A model generated the notes under the pieces. It was not told the DNA's origin, did no database searches, and was given only the letters and a program-made list of their open reading frames with translations. This document shows positions 24,784-36,615 of a stretch of DNA of 64,000 nucleotides, one piece after another. Positions within the stretch are counted from its first letter, which is position 1. Each line of letters starts with the position of its first letter. Origin of the DNA: Cavia porcellus (Eukaryota > Chordata > Mammalia > Rodentia > Caviidae); assembly GCF_034190915.1 (NCBI RefSeq), contig NW_026947496.1:34766001-34830000 (forward strand), given 5' to 3'. Made by a program: the position numbers and the translations under genes.

Positions 24784-25870
24784 ATTTGAGGGCACAGACA
24801 GCTATCACAAAAATAGCAGAAAGGCTGGGTATTTAGCTCAGCGGCATAAGCACCTGCCTTGCAAGCAGGCGGTCGTGAGTTCGATACTTGGTACCGATAA
24901 AAATGAAAAAGGCAAAAAACAAACAAACAAACAAACATAGCAGGAAATACAGTAAATATCCTTAATTCCCTATAAACTTTAACTGAAGTCCTGTACATTG
25001 TCTAGCTATGGCTGATTTTATTTGAAGCTGATTTGTTAGACCACTGTTCTCTCTTGACTGATTTTATTCGAATTTGGTATGCTTGATTAATATCAAGTCT
25101 AAGAGTAGAGGCAACTACTCTGAAGATGACAAGATGCAATAAGATACCCATTCCGGTTTGATTATTAACTGCTTTTGAAGTCCAACAATGTCTCCAATGT
25201 TGTGTTTTTATTAAAATTGCTATGTAATGCTATGTTCAATTATATTATGTCTGGTGATGTGGACAATTCTATTGAAAATAACAAGAGAAAGCATAGAAAC
25301 TACTGTAGATCACCTAATATTGTGGTTTTATATGTCTTTTTCATTTCATGATTTTCTAGGAATTTGTTTTGTAAGTCTTATTTTGATCTGTTTTTCCCTA
25401 TAATACAGAAAGGATAGGCATACATGTAGAAACTCACACATGTGGAGAATTTCAAAACAGTTTATAGGAACACATTACATAATGCACGATGTAATGAACA
25501 AATATTCTGAAGAAGACGAGACACCAAGATACTGCAGCATTATGATATGAAATCTAGCAATATTATTATTCACTGTTCAGAGTGATATTGGTCTAGTGTC
25601 TCATGTTTAATTTTAGCATACCTAAAGATACAGACAGTTACTTCAAAGAGAATGACAGACATTATGGCAGCCATTGTTGACTTCCTTAATGTCAGGTCTT
25701 GAAGACCTAAAAAGCCTTCATCATCCCTGTTCTGATTAGATTAGTACTATAATGTTCAGTATGTATTCTCTGTGTGTGAAGATGGGAACAATTATTTGGA
25801 AAAAAACTAGAGACAATATGATAGACAGTGAAGATCTGGAGTGGACTTGCTTTGAAATCCGAGTGTCTTA
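24784..25870 (+). repeat. Imperfect tandem units in the HAL1-like 3' region
   Basis: About six copies of a ~75-nt motif recur at roughly 140-235 nt intervals, anchored near 24797, 25110, 25259, 25494, 25631 and 25783. Each reads like ACAGCTATTTTGAAGATAAC, then ATGGTAGCCATTG, then TTTTGAAGTCC. All are diverged. Confidence 0.6.
24823..24936 (+). mobile_element. ID SINE inserted in the HAL1-like element
   Basis: AAGGCTGGGTATTTAGCTCA to GGTACCGATAAAAATG. The tail ends in (CAAA)n, and ATAGCAG occurs on both sides. Confidence 0.93.
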
Positions 25871-26367
25871 AAATTATTTCCTTATGATCTGTTTTGTTCT
25901 GTTTAATCTTACCCTCTTTAAAATTAAAAAAAAAGAGATACACTGAAAATATTAATGGGTGGAATATTTGGGATTTGCTTTAAAATGATATATGCTGCAT
26001 GGCGAAGGGGAAAGGAAAAAAGACACGAATACACAACATATGTTTGAATCATAATTCTTATCCAACACCGGTAGCTGACCAAAGCACTACTATCTTGTAA
26101 AGGATTCTAAAGCTTCATTTATAACCATAAGTATTCGGAGTCCCCCCCCCCCATTATCCATGTCTGATAACCAAGAATGTGGCACTAGAAAAAAAAATAT
26201 GGCTTTACCAGTTATTTTATTACTGGCACAAGAAACAATCTGTTTAGTCCTCTTAAAAATCAAAATGGGGAAAAAAGTCCAACCAGGTTGTTGAACTCTG
26301 CCCGTTTCTACCACATATTCTACTACAGCTTACCCATAAAATAATTCAACAAAAAACTACCAGGAGA

Positions 26368-26471
26368 GGGGCTGGGGATTTAGCTCAGCGGCATAAGCAC
26401 CTGCCTTGCAAGCAGGCGGTCGTGAGTTCGATCTCTGGTACCGGTAAAAAGGAAAAAGAAAAAAAAAAAAA
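26368..26471 (+). mobile_element. ID SINE, young subfamily
   Basis: Perfect 16-nt target-site duplication AAAAAACTACCAGGAG at 26351-26366 and 26472-26487. Confidence 0.97.
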
Positions 26472-26559
26472 AAAAAACTACCAGGAGGATAAGAACACCT
26501 GGATTTGCTTTTTCACTTTATCCAGTAACTAAAAAAAAAAAAAAAAAAAGACAATGATG

Positions 26560-26670
26560 TGGTTGCTAAGAAAACATATTCTGAGATCAGAATGAGTTTA
26601 AATTCATGCACTCATACTTTTTCTAGGCCTCATTTTCCTTCTCTGTAAACATGTACTTAAAAGACACACA
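26560..26670 (+). repeat. MIR SINE relic
   Basis: GAGATCAGAATGAGTTTAAA and TTTTTCTAGGCCTCATTTTC with TCTGTAAA, in MIR order. Confidence 0.45.
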
Positions 26671-27068
26671 ATAGTACTCAAATTTTCAATATTATCACTG
26701 TTTTATTATTACTACATAATAGTTTTATTCTATATTAAATATGCCCTGTAGGAGGCAGAAAGGATTACTAAAATAATAGATTTTAAATAAATTATTCTTC
26801 CATTAAAGATGTCCCCCATCATATCTTTAATTAAATTTCTTTTTTAATTATTTCCAAAGGCAAAATAAATAAAGGCAAACAAGTTAAAGGATCTGGTTTA
26901 AAGTAGATATACAGAAGCTTCATTTATGGTATTTCTTGAAATGTGTACTACAGAAGAGACCATTCAAGGTCAGCCTGAACTGCAAAAGTTTTTGTTTAAA
27001 TTTGAACATAAATACTGCATGATTAAGGAAATAAATCCTAAAATTTTATTTTAAAAATCACTAAAATG

Positions 27069-27228
27069 AGCTGGCCATGGTGCACATGCCTGTAATCCCA
27101 GCCAAAGAACAGGAAGATCACAAATTCAAGCCCAGCCTAGACAATTTAGCAGACCTAGTTTCAAATAAGATTTAAAAGGAGGGAGGACTATAGCTCAGAG
27201 CTTCTTGGGTTCAGTTCCTTGTGCTGGG
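27069..27228 (+). mobile_element. B1-dID dimeric SINE
   Basis: GAGCTGGCCATGGTGCACAT to TCAAATAAG, then an ID half ending GGGTTCAGTTCCTTGTGC. Confidence 0.75.
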
Positions 27229-27274
27229 GGAAGGACAGGGTCACTAAAATGTTAAATTTCCTTTTAAAAAGTTC

Positions 27275-27582
27275 ACACTGTAATCCAAGCTACTCAGGAG
27301 GTTGAGACAAGAAGATCACAAATCAAAGCCATCTTAGGCAACTTAGTAAGATCCTGTCTCAAAATAAAATTAAAAGGGCTAGGAGTCAGGCATGGTGGCA
27401 CACATGTGAAATCCTGACTTCTCAGGGTAGTGAAGTAAGAGGAATAAGAATTTGACACTAACCTGGGCAACTCGGCAAAACTCTGTCTCAAAATAAAAAA
27501 AGAGTAAGGATATAGCTTGGTAGTAGAGTACTTGTCCAATATGTACAGGGCCCAGGTTTCAATCCCCAGTACCAGTAAATAA
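27275..27582 (+). mobile_element. B1-dID pair, the second inserted in the first
   Basis: A first B1 ends with its linker and AAAAGGGCTAGGA, the start of an ID half. There it is broken by a second complete B1-dID from 27384 that ends CAATCCCCAGTACCAG. Confidence 0.7.
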
Positions 27583-27701
27583 ATAATGTATCAATAATCA
27601 AATCAAATAATGTGCTGTGAAAGTGAAATAAAATACAAAGATATTAAATGTTTAGACATAATATGTTTAGCATCTGAAAATAATTTTAAGAACAAGAAAA
27701 T

Positions 27702-27833
27702 TACCAGGCATGTTGGCATACACCTGTAATCTCAGTGCTCAGGAGACTGAGGCAAGAGGAACATTGCAAGTTAAGACCACTGTGGGTCACAAAATGAGCT
27801 CAAGGCCAGCCTGAACTGCACAGTGAGAGCCTG
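27702..27833 (+). mobile_element. B1 SINE with internal duplication
   Basis: Two tandem ~30-nt units around CTCAAGGCCAGCCTGAACTG. A GAAG simple repeat replaces its tail. Confidence 0.8.
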
Positions 27834-27838
27834 GAAAT

Positions 27839-27951
27839 AAAGAAGGAAAGAGGGAAGGAAAGAAGGAGGAAGGAAGGAAGGAAGGAAGGAAGGAAGGAAG
27901 GAAGGAAGGAAGAAAGGAAGGAAGAAAGAAAGAAAGAAAGACAGACAGACA
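27839..27951 (+). repeat. (GGAA)n tetranucleotide repeat
   Basis: About 25 GGAA-like units grown from the preceding B1 tail, ending AGACAGACAG. Confidence 0.95.
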
Positions 27952-28211
27952 CTCAACAAGAGTATGGCACTGAAAGAATAGCAATGTCTTACCTAAGCAA
28001 GAAATAAAACTTTCTTATGGAGCAACAAACTCAACAAACATCATAAAAGAACTCCAGGAGTCATCATGAGATAAAATATAAAGACATGGGAGGAAAAGAC
28101 ATCAACCATATGTGCTACTGTGCACTTGAATTTGTAATTTTACTTAACTTTAACTTAGAAATCAACACCAGTCAGTTATTAGAAAACTTTTACATATATT
28201 TAGAATAACCT

Positions 28212-28420
28212 GGCTGGAGGAGCCCTGTGAGTTCCAGGGCAGCCTGGGCTACACTAGTGAATTCAATGTCAGCCTGCACTACATAGTGAATGTCTCAGAA
28301 AAAAAAGGGTCCAGGGATTTAGCTCAGCGGCCTAAGCGCCTGCCTGGTAAGCATGCGGTCGTGAGTTTGATCTCTGGCACCAAATGAATTCAATTGCTGG
28401 TACCAAAAAAAAAAAAAAGA
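28212..28420 (+). mobile_element. B1 with internal duplication followed by an ID in its tail
   Basis: B1 part 28212-28305. The ID part starts near 28307 (GGGTCCAGGGATTTAGC), has an insertion before its end, and finishes GGTACC plus A tail. Confidence 0.8.
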
Positions 28421-28756
28421 AAAGAAAAAATAACCTTACTATGTGAATGTACTTTTTCAACTGAGTACTTCATAAAATTTAAAAACAAAGCAAGTAGCTC
28501 CAATGAAAATTTAGTGTTGAAACTGAAAGGTACTATACATTTAAATACATTTCACACAGTATGAAAAGAGTTAAAATATCTCAGTAATATGGATACTAAT
28601 TACATGTTGAAATGAGAATGTTTTGATTTAGTGGGTTAATATAATGAATTATAATGAACTGGTTTCCTTTTACATATTAAGCTACTTCTAACTTAAAAAT
28701 CACACATAGTTCACTTCACATTACGAATGGTAACACTGTTTTAAGTAATATACCCT

Positions 28757-28897
28757 AGCTGGATATGGTGGCACACTCCTGTAATCCCAGCACTCAGGAG
28801 CCTGAGGCAGGAGGATCACTGTAAGTTCAAGACCAGTCTGTGCTAAAAAGTGAGCCCAAGGCCACCCTGAACTGCTTAGCAAGACCCTATCTCAAAA
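28757..28897 (+). mobile_element. B1 SINE with internal duplication
   Basis: AGCTGGATATGGTGGCACAC to CTCAAAAG, with two diverged copies of the internal unit. Confidence 0.8.
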
Positions 28898-28949
28898 GAT
28901 GAAAATAAAATAAAACACTCTAGCACTTAAATACCTCTCCACTACCATT

Positions 28950-29920
28950 CTCCCATTTATCATTACTAATAAAATGGTAAGAGTTGCTCATTACTTAGTG
29001 CTTAATTAGTATTATGCTTAATATAGTATTTCACTCAATCATTTCCAAAGTAGAAGGTAGGTTTTATCACAATATTCATTTTAGAAAATTAATAATTATA
29101 CATCAGAGATAATTAAATCATTTGTCCAAAATTTCAAGGCAATAAGTTATGCTCCAGGATAAATATTCAAAGTTTTGATTTGAAAGGTTACAGTATTCTT
29201 TACCATTGAGGTCTACTGTTCCACACCCAAAATTTTTATTTCTGAATTTTACATTTTCTGAACACACTGCCCAAAACAGGTATTTTCCAGTGGTTCTATA
29301 AGCTACTCAATCCCCTTTTTTATGTTAAATATGAGTGGGAGGTAGGGGGAGTGTCAACCAAGAAAGGGAGGAAAGGGGCTGGGGATTTAGCTCAGCGGCA
29401 TAAGTGCCTGCCTTGCAAGCAGGCAGTCGTGAGTTCGATCCCTGGTACCGATAAAAATGAAAAAGACAAAAAAAAAAAAAAAAAGAAAGGGAGGAAAAAA
29501 CAATCCACACATCTGGCTGCAAGAACAAACGTTTAGCGTAGGTATATGAACTGCACAGGAATCTGACTTCCAATAATAAGCATTCTATTTCATTATACTG
29601 CAGTGCACACTGACCATATCAAGTAGCTATTCTGAACTATCAGCAACTAGTAAAGACACCTACTAAAGTGATTCACCCTCACCCTACAATATTATAGTTA
29701 TTATTTTTAGCATTAATAAGCCAAACATTACAGTTATTATTTTTAGCACTTCTAAAGCAAACGGTAATAATTACTTTACATACCTTATTTTATTTAGTTT
29801 ACAACCAGGCACTGAAATAAGTATTATTATCCACATTTTAACAGGTTATATATAAGGTTTAAAGAAGGAAAATGCCTAAAGCATTGCAACTACCTAAATA
29901 GTACAACAGAACTCAAACCT
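28950..29920 (+). repeat. Two MIR relics flanking a young ID
   Basis: MIR-like blocks at about 28950-29190 (ATTCATTTTAGAAAATTAAT, then TCATTTGTCCAAAAT) and 29760-29915 (TTATTATCCACATTTTAACA). Both are old and diverged. Confidence 0.45.
29375..29484 (+). mobile_element. ID SINE, young subfamily
   Basis: Perfect target-site duplication AAGAAAGGGAGGAAA at 29360-29374 and 29483-29497. Confidence 0.97.
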
Positions 29921-31145
29921 AACAAATTCATTCACTTTTATCTAACATCACTGTGCTGAGATAACCAACAGCATACACTAAAACACATTCTTTTGTTTCT
30001 AACACACCTCTTAAGTTCGAAAATAGAGTCGCACTTGAATATATTTCCTCCATTAAAATGGAGAATTTTAATTTTAAAAAGTAATGATTTGAATGAAGTA
30101 CTATCACAAATTCTTCACAAATTACACTCTAAAAACACAGTATAAAATAATGTAAAACAAACTTTGAGACCATATATTTAAAATTCAGAACTCAAAGGAC
30201 TGTGAAATTTATTTCATACTGACATATTTATGACAATAAACATTTGTCCATATTTACTGGCTAGAATTAGACATCCTGGAGTCACAGAATTCTGTCACAG
30301 CACAAGAATCAAATTACTTAAAAAAAAAAAAAAGAATCAAATTACTAGTTAAAACTCAATATTCAGACACAATCTAACTTAGACAATATTCAACTACTGT
30401 TTACATAGCAAAGACACACAGCATATTGCAATCTGGAGAAAATCTCAATCACTTACTTGCAGTAAGACAAATTAGCAGAACTTTCTTTCCATTACAATGT
30501 TTACAAGACAACTGATGGACTAAATGTTCACTCAGAAATGTTTTGCTAAACTTATTCTACAGCAGCTTATCTTAATTAATCAGGGAATAGGAATAATAGG
30601 TAAATTATATGCCTGCTGATGAGTTCACCATGACCTTTTTGATGATCTCTTTTTTTTTTTGATGGTCATTTCTACCATCTACCCCATCAATCTTGCCTCA
30701 CATCACCATGATTTTGAAAGGTTAAAGACTTTTTTGAGTTAACCAGCTCAAAGAAAAAGAAATGGCACCAATCTCAAAAAACACCAATGAAATAGATTCA
30801 AACTATCTTAAACAAATGTGATTTAAATACAATTATTCAAGGTGCTCCCTTGATTCTTTTCTATAGTAATCTTTTGGAAAAGCACGCATGTAGTAAAGCC
30901 TACTGTTTAAAAAGTGAGTTGTATGTTCTAGATACAAATCACAACACAAATTATGAGTTAACCAGCACTCACCTATTTTTTTCAACACTGTTCTATAATT
31001 CTCTCATGCAAAAGGTCTAGAAAAATTGAGTTCTAGAAAAAGAACTTTAGAAGAGTCACATGAAAAGCAAACAGCAGAAGTAAAGCCTTGATCTCATTCT
31101 CTAGGACATAAGAATGTATAAAACTGTTATATTACCTATAAAGGA
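29920..31145. other. Intronic stretch without recognised features
   Basis: AT-rich unique sequence with a short internal duplication of AGAATCAAATTACT around an A tract at 30307-30344. No exon signal was found. Confidence 0.5.
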
Positions 31146-31149
31146 GAAA

Positions 31150-31325
31150 TATTTTTTTTGCCTTACAGGTATTAAACTCAGGGTCTCATGCATGCTAAGC
31201 AAGTGCTCTTGTGTTGAGTTACACTCCAATACCTTCTTTTTAAAAAAATTTTAAATAGTCTCATAAAATTGCCCAGGCTGACCTCAAAACATGCAATCCT
31301 CCTTCCATAAACAGCTCATATTACA
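31150..31325 (-). mobile_element. B1-dID dimeric SINE (old)
   Basis: Complement ID half (ATTAAACTCAGGGTCTCATG) then complement B1 (AAATTGCCCAGGCTGACCTC). Confidence 0.7.
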
Positions 31326-31621
31326 TAAAGGGGAAATTTTAAATTGCATACTGAATTAAGGTTTGCTAATCAGATGACTCGAAAATAGAGATTACTCTGG
31401 ATTATGTGGATACACTCAAATGTATAAACAATGTCCTTATTCCCTTGAAAAAGGAAGCAGTCCAAAGAGTCAGAGATAAGAAACTATTGGCACTGAAAAA
31501 CATAAGGCCATGAGAAAAGGAATGTGTTCAGCCTCCAGAAAGCTGGGAAAGAAGGAAACCAATTCTCCCTCTGGACTATAAAGAAAGAACATGTCCAGTA
31601 AGAGACACACAGGATTTCTGA

Positions 31622-31797
31622 TTTTTTTTTTTTTTTTTTTTTTTTTTGGTCTTTTTTGAGAAGGGGTCTCGCTATGCAGTTCAGGCTGGCCTTGAGCTAA
31701 CTTTGTAGCCCAAGCTGGTCTCGAACTAGCAATGATCTTTCCACCTCAGCCTCCCAGAGTGCTGGGATTACAGGCGTGAGCCACCATGCCCGGTTTG
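31622..31797 (-). mobile_element. B1 SINE with internal duplication, full length
   Basis: The best-kept B1 in the window: a T tract, GAGAAGGGGTCTCGCTATGC, two tandem copies of the ~30-nt unit, GCTGGGATTACAGGCGTGAG and CACCATGCCCGG. Confidence 0.92.
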
Positions 31798-31987
31798 ATT
31801 TCTGACCTTTTTTAATACCAACTAAATTTGTGATAATTTGTTGCAGCAATAGGAAATAACAAGTCTGATTTTGTCAGCTCTCTCAAAAAGTAAATCTAAG
31901 TTACTTTGGGAAGCTAAAGGTAAAATAATAATGAGATGTTTATAAAAACATCCATCTCATCAATGCCTCAAAATTCAACTTGCAGTC

Positions 31988-32110
31988 AGACAGGGCGGCG
32001 CATTCTGGGAGGCTTCGGCCGAAAGATAGCTGTGAGTTCAAGGCCAGCCTGTGCTACAAAGTGAGTTTAAGGCCAGCCTGAAATGTGTAGCAAAACTCTG
32101 TCTCAAAAAG
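31988..32110 (+). mobile_element. B1 SINE with internal duplication
   Basis: GGGCGGCGCATTCTGGGAGG to CTCAAAAAG. It lacks about 25 nt of the left part. Confidence 0.85.
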
Positions 32111-32289
32111 ATCAATAATAGTAATTCAATTTGTATACTTTTACACGGTAGTTTCTAGACTCCTAAAAAACTAAAAGTAATGAATCCTGAATATAAAATT
32201 AATCTTGAATATAAAACTTTATATTCTTTAAAAATAGTACACAAACTTACTGCCCAGCATAAAGAATGAAGTATTTCAAATAAGTCAAC

Positions 32290-32397
32290 TTTTTTTTTTC
32301 TTTTGTCTTTTTCGTTTTTATCGGTACCAGGGATCGAACTCACGACTGCCTGCTTGCAAGGCAGGCGCTTATGCCACTGAGCCAAATCCCCAGCCCC
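32290..32397 (-). mobile_element. ID SINE, young subfamily
   Basis: Complement of the full element. Flanks CAAATAAGTCAACTTTT (32277) and CAAATAAGTTAACTTTT (32398) differ at one base. Confidence 0.97.
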
Positions 32398-32749
32398 CAA
32401 ATAAGTTAACTTTTTAACTTTACTTTCCAAAACATCTCTTACAAAAATTTAACACAACTCTTTCTAAATCTACTTCCCTTGCACTCTTAAAAGATGTTTT
32501 AAAATACTGATAACTGAAGGCCTCCATTTGATTATAATAAATATTAAGCAATAACTGATGTGTATCTGCTATTCTGAAGTATTTCTTTTTCTTTTAGTGT
32601 CTGATTACAACTCTCATTAAGCCCATTTCAAGTTCCCCCTTTCAATACACACATAAACACAGAATTGAAACCTTCTAAATCTCTGTGAACTAAGGAAACT
32701 AGATAGACAAGTAAAAGTAAATGTTAGTAAGAGAACAGCATTAGTAAGA

Positions 32750-32845
32750 CCCTGAAGTTTTGGTTTTAATTCTAGCTTTGCCACTTATTGGGGGACATGA
32801 AATTATATATCTGAGCCTTCATTTTTTTGAAATTATAAAATAAAA
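32750..32845 (+). repeat. MIR SINE relic
   Basis: TTTTAATTCTAGCTTTGCCA followed by CTTATTGGGGGACATGAA and GAGCCTTCATTTTTTTG, in MIR order. Confidence 0.5.
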
Positions 32846-33679
32846 ACATACATATGTATCTGAAAAACTTTTTGAAAATTAAGTTTCAAAATGTAAAAAA
32901 GTCCAATGCATTAAGCACTAGAAAAACAAAAATAAAAGATGAGCATAACATGATGAACAGAGGTTGTATATTTTTATATTTGAACACTGATGACAGTTTG
33001 AGAATGAGGTTTATATAGCAATAAAAAGTGAATTTAGAAATTATCTTACTAAAATACAGGATTTCATATCAAAGAACATGAAGATCCATTATGTATTATC
33101 TTACTTACACTCACGTTAAAACATCTGTGTTAGCATTGCACAAATGAACATGTAATTTTCAGACTATAATCACTTAAACAAAATCTTTTTACAGTATTCC
33201 TAAATTACCTGAACTCACCCACTCCCACTTATCAATGCAAAAGGATTTATAGCTGGAATTCTTTTCAACTGCGAATAAAAAAAGATTGTATATATGGATA
33301 AAAAATTATAATGAAGGAGGGGAAATGGAATATAGAACCAAGTCCAAACAAGTGAACAGAAAATATTTCAAATGGACAAAGTAATCTAAATTTAAGACAC
33401 TACCTAGACTGTAATACTCTTGGGCTAAATAATCTTTGTATTTGCACCTCAGAGAAGAGTTGGGATCTAAATCTACACAACTAAATGAACTTTGAAATCT
33501 TTTCTGGGTAGATGGGCCCACAGTATTTTAGCTCAAAATATGTCAATATATTCTAAGCATTTGTTTTTAAAATACATAGAAAATCCTTCAAATCTTGTAT
33601 CTTTTTTTTATAATTTATGATGCTAACTTTCAAGCCAATAAAGGTTTTCCCAGAAGAATTAAATATACTGTAGTTTATT

Positions 33680-33967
33680 TTTGTATTTCTTCACTGCTGT
33701 ACTAGGGATAAAATCCAACAGCTACTAATGGACTTAATCCCCACGCCCCCTTCATGTTATAATTTTCAGACAGGGTCCTGCCAAGTTGCCCAAAGTAGCC
33801 ATGAACATTTTTTTTTTGGTACCAGGGATCGAACTCATGACCTCACACTTACCAGGCAAGCACTTATGCCACTGAGCTAAGTCCCTGGCCTTATCCTTGA
33901 TCTTTTAATACTCTTGTCTTAGCCTCGAAAAATGTAAGACTACATGAATTCCACCACCACACCTGGT
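33680..33967 (-). mobile_element. B1-dID split by a younger ID
   Basis: The complement ID half (TAGGGATAAAATCCAACAGC) and complement B1 (AGACAGGGTCCTGCCAAGTT) resume after the ID at 33809-33891 with CTTGTCTTAGCCTCG and CACCACACCTGG. Confidence 0.7.
33809..33891 (-). mobile_element. ID SINE inserted in the B1-dID
   Basis: Complement of an ID of the GCCTGGTAAGTGTGAGGTC type, with both promoter boxes kept. Confidence 0.9.
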
Positions 33968-34161
33968 CATTTTAATATACTTTCATACGATTTATTTTGA
34001 TTTTTGAGAGAGCAAGGTAAATTTACATGGAGATTAATACTGTGATGTAAGTAAATTTGAACTTTAAAACTACTTTCTTTCAATAGGAAAAGTAGCAAAC
34101 ACAAGGATTCCTAAACTACACTCACTATTCAATAAAGTAAAAAATTTAAAAAAAAATCACT

Positions 34162-34265
34162 GGGGCTGGGGATTTAGCTCAGCGGCATAAGCGCCTGCCT
34201 TGCAAGCAGGCAGTCGTGAGTTTGATCCCTGGTACCGATAAAAAAAACGAAAAAGACAAAAAAAG
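34162..34265 (+). mobile_element. ID SINE, young subfamily
   Basis: Near consensus. AAAAAATCACT occurs on both sides as target-site duplication. Confidence 0.96.
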
Positions 34266-34284
34266 AAAAAAAAAATCACTAAAT

Positions 34285-36195
34285 GGCAACAACTTTCTTA
34301 GTTACTAGTAAGGAGACAGCACAGTTCAGTTTACTAACTGGAGTACAGACTCATTAGTTTAATGTGTCCCTGTGGGCAAATTACTCAATATATTTGCATC
34401 TGCCACAAAGGAATGAGAAATATAGTAATGATTATAAAACTTCAAAAACATAATACAGCCTTTAAAAACACTATACAGCTGAGCTGTTAAAGAACTTCTG
34501 AGCATCTGCTAGGGTCACTATCTACAGTAGTCTGTCCCAAAATCAAACTTTCAATGAACACTACTACCTATTCTAGGAATAACCCCCACTAATTCACTCA
34601 AATTACCTTTTAGGAGCTTATCTCATACAATTAGATTTCATTAACAGTAACTGAAAAAACAATGCATAGGGCTACGAGAGGCTTCATGCATGTAATGGCT
34701 ACTGGGAGACTATTTGCTACCTAGTATTTTTAGACATTCAAATAAATTCACAATATTATGAGTGTTCACTGAATGCGAAACACTAATCCAAGTGGGGCAT
34801 CCAGAGATGTATGTCCCAAAACTTAAAAGAACTATAGCGGCAACCTATATAAATTTTGATAAGTAGGGAAAATAACATGGTGAATGCAAATAAAATCTTG
34901 CTAAAGCCATCAAAGGAAATGACATAGGTATGTATAAATTGATACAGTGGTTAAAAATTTACATACCATATGTACAATAGGAGCTCATTTTCACAAAGCC
35001 AAACAGAAGAAAAATACTCACTTGTAAGTTTGTATGTGTCAAGGGAAAAGGCATGAATACTACACTCTACGCATGAATTAAGGTGGGGGGGTGACAAGAT
35101 TTACTGTTCACTGTATGTTATACTGTAATATTTAAAATTTTAGCATATTTTCATTATCTTATAATAAAAGCTTAATTTTGCTAAGAGAAATAATTTAGAA
35201 AAATATTTCTCAAATCAAAGAAAGGCAAAAAACAACCCAGACAATTTATCAAAAGTTCTCTGATATGCCTTTTTGAAAAAAAAAAAAAATCCTATTTAGA
35301 TTGCTGTAGTACGAAGACTGCTTGAGCCCAGGAGATTTGGACCATTCTGAGCAACATAGAAAATGGCAAAACCTCCTTGTCAAGAAACAACACACGTACA
35401 TGTACATATATCACTAAACAATTTCCAGCATGAATATTCAGATAAAAAACAGAGGTGTACTTGCTTAACATGCCCTTAGGCTCTGGCCTAAATTCTCCGT
35501 CACCACTTAGATCTTTTGGTGAAGTATCCTTATCAGGATAAAATTGAAAAATTGAAAAGCTAAATTTAAAAAACTCCCAAATAGGCATGAAAAGCAAAGC
35601 TGCTTAGCTTTTCAAAACTGTTAAGAGCTGTTGTGGCTTCTCTTCCTTTAGACTAGCTCAGCTTTCCTCTTACTCCTCTCCAGCAGGCTCTGAGCTTGGC
35701 AGCATACCAGTCCTTACTCACCCCACCCTCACAGCTCATCATGCTAGGCGAGCTTCAGGTGCCTGCCACTTCAGAATGGTGTTCAGATCAGAGTGGAAAA
35801 ATATTTTGTTCTCCATAAGCAAAGCTTCTGATGAATGTTTTCCTAGAAAATAAATATTTCTAGTATTTCACCTTATTCAGTAACAATCTTGTAGACTTGG
35901 AAGTACAATTTGCTTTACTCTTGCTGCATAAGTAACAATCATATAGTTTTGGAAGTAAAATTTGCTGTATTCTTACTGGATAACATGGCAGCAAATGAGG
36001 AGACACAGTAAGTACTGTATTTACTAAGCGACATTTCTGCATGGGTAAGGACTGAGAAAGAAGAGATATGAAGGCACAGAATTTTTGGAATAAAGAAAAA
36101 AGTTTTTAACCTCCTACTATCTTTTCTGATTTTTAGGATTTCAACAAAAAATAACATTTTTATCCTTAATCATAAAATTACAACTTCCAAGTGAA
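34285..36195. other. Intronic stretch, mostly unassigned
   Basis: Unique AT-rich sequence with a possible MIR relic near 34335-34400. A short internal duplication (AGTAACAATC...TAGACTTGGAAGTA and ...TAGTTTTGGAAGTA) lies at about 35880-35965. No exon was recognised. Confidence 0.45.
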
Positions 36196-36199
36196 CTTT

Positions 36200-36299
36200 T
36201 TTTTTTCATCTTTTTTGTTTTTATCAGTACCAAGGATTGAACTCACGACTGCACACTTGCAAGGCAGGCGCTTATGCCGCCGAGCTAAATCCCAGCCCT
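36200..36299 (-). mobile_element. ID SINE
   Basis: Complement of ID with a T tract, TTTTTATCAGTACCAAGGAT to GAGCTAAATCCCAGCCC. Related flanks AAGTGAACTTTT and AAATCAACTTTT. Confidence 0.93.
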
Positions 36300-36332
36300 C
36301 AAATCAACTTTTAAGTTAAAAAAAGACTAGAA

Positions 36333-36492
36333 TGACTTTTTTGGGAGGAGGGAATGTTGAAACAAGATCTGCTGTGTAGTTCAAGCTGGTCTTGAACTCA
36401 CTATATATTCCAAGATGGACTCAATCTTGCAGCAGTTCTCCTGCGTCAGCCTCCCATGTGCTGGGAATCACAGAGGTACACCACCGTATGCC
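36333..36492 (-). mobile_element. B1 SINE with internal duplication
   Basis: TGAAACAAGATCTGCTGTGT to ACACCACCGTATGCCC, with both internal units recognisable. Confidence 0.8.
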
Positions 36493-36510
36493 CACTTAGA
36501 ATTACTTTTT

Positions 36511-36615
36511 TTTTTTTTTTTTTTTTCCTTTTTCGTTTTTATCGGTACCAGGGATCAAACTCACCTGCCTGCTTGCAAGGCAGGCGCTTATGCCGCTGAG
36601 CTAAATCCCCAGCCC
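36511..36615 (-). mobile_element. ID SINE, young subfamily
   Basis: Perfect target-site duplication CTTAGAATTACTTTTT at 36495-36510 and 36616-36631. Confidence 0.97.

Larger units (their letters stand above)
23139..25938 (+). mobile_element. HAL1-like half-LINE: L1 ORF1 without ORF2
   Basis: The element contains an ORF1 from near its 5' truncation to the stop at about 24169. About 1.75 kb without any ORF2-like coding sequence follows, then a CTCTTTAAAATT terminus and A tail. Full-length L1 carries ORF2 (endonuclease and reverse transcriptase) right after ORF1. HAL1 elements are known mammalian L1 derivatives that lack it and depend on L1. An internally deleted L1 is the alternative. An ID (24823-24936) is inserted in the 3' part. 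Confidence 0.75.

Noticed and set aside
27771..27984. Repeated FLPSFLPS frames
   Set aside because: Translation of the GGAA microsatellite complement.
20800..31000. CRISPR arrays, operons or bacterial systems
   Set aside because: The window is mammalian nuclear DNA; repeats are dispersed SINEs and microsatellites with no regular repeat-spacer pattern.
32155..32430. 91-codon frame with a GAGDLAQ...PCKQAVVSSIPGTD pattern, seen repeatedly in the window
   Set aside because: The same peptide appears wherever a young ID is translated; it is the SINE read in one frame.
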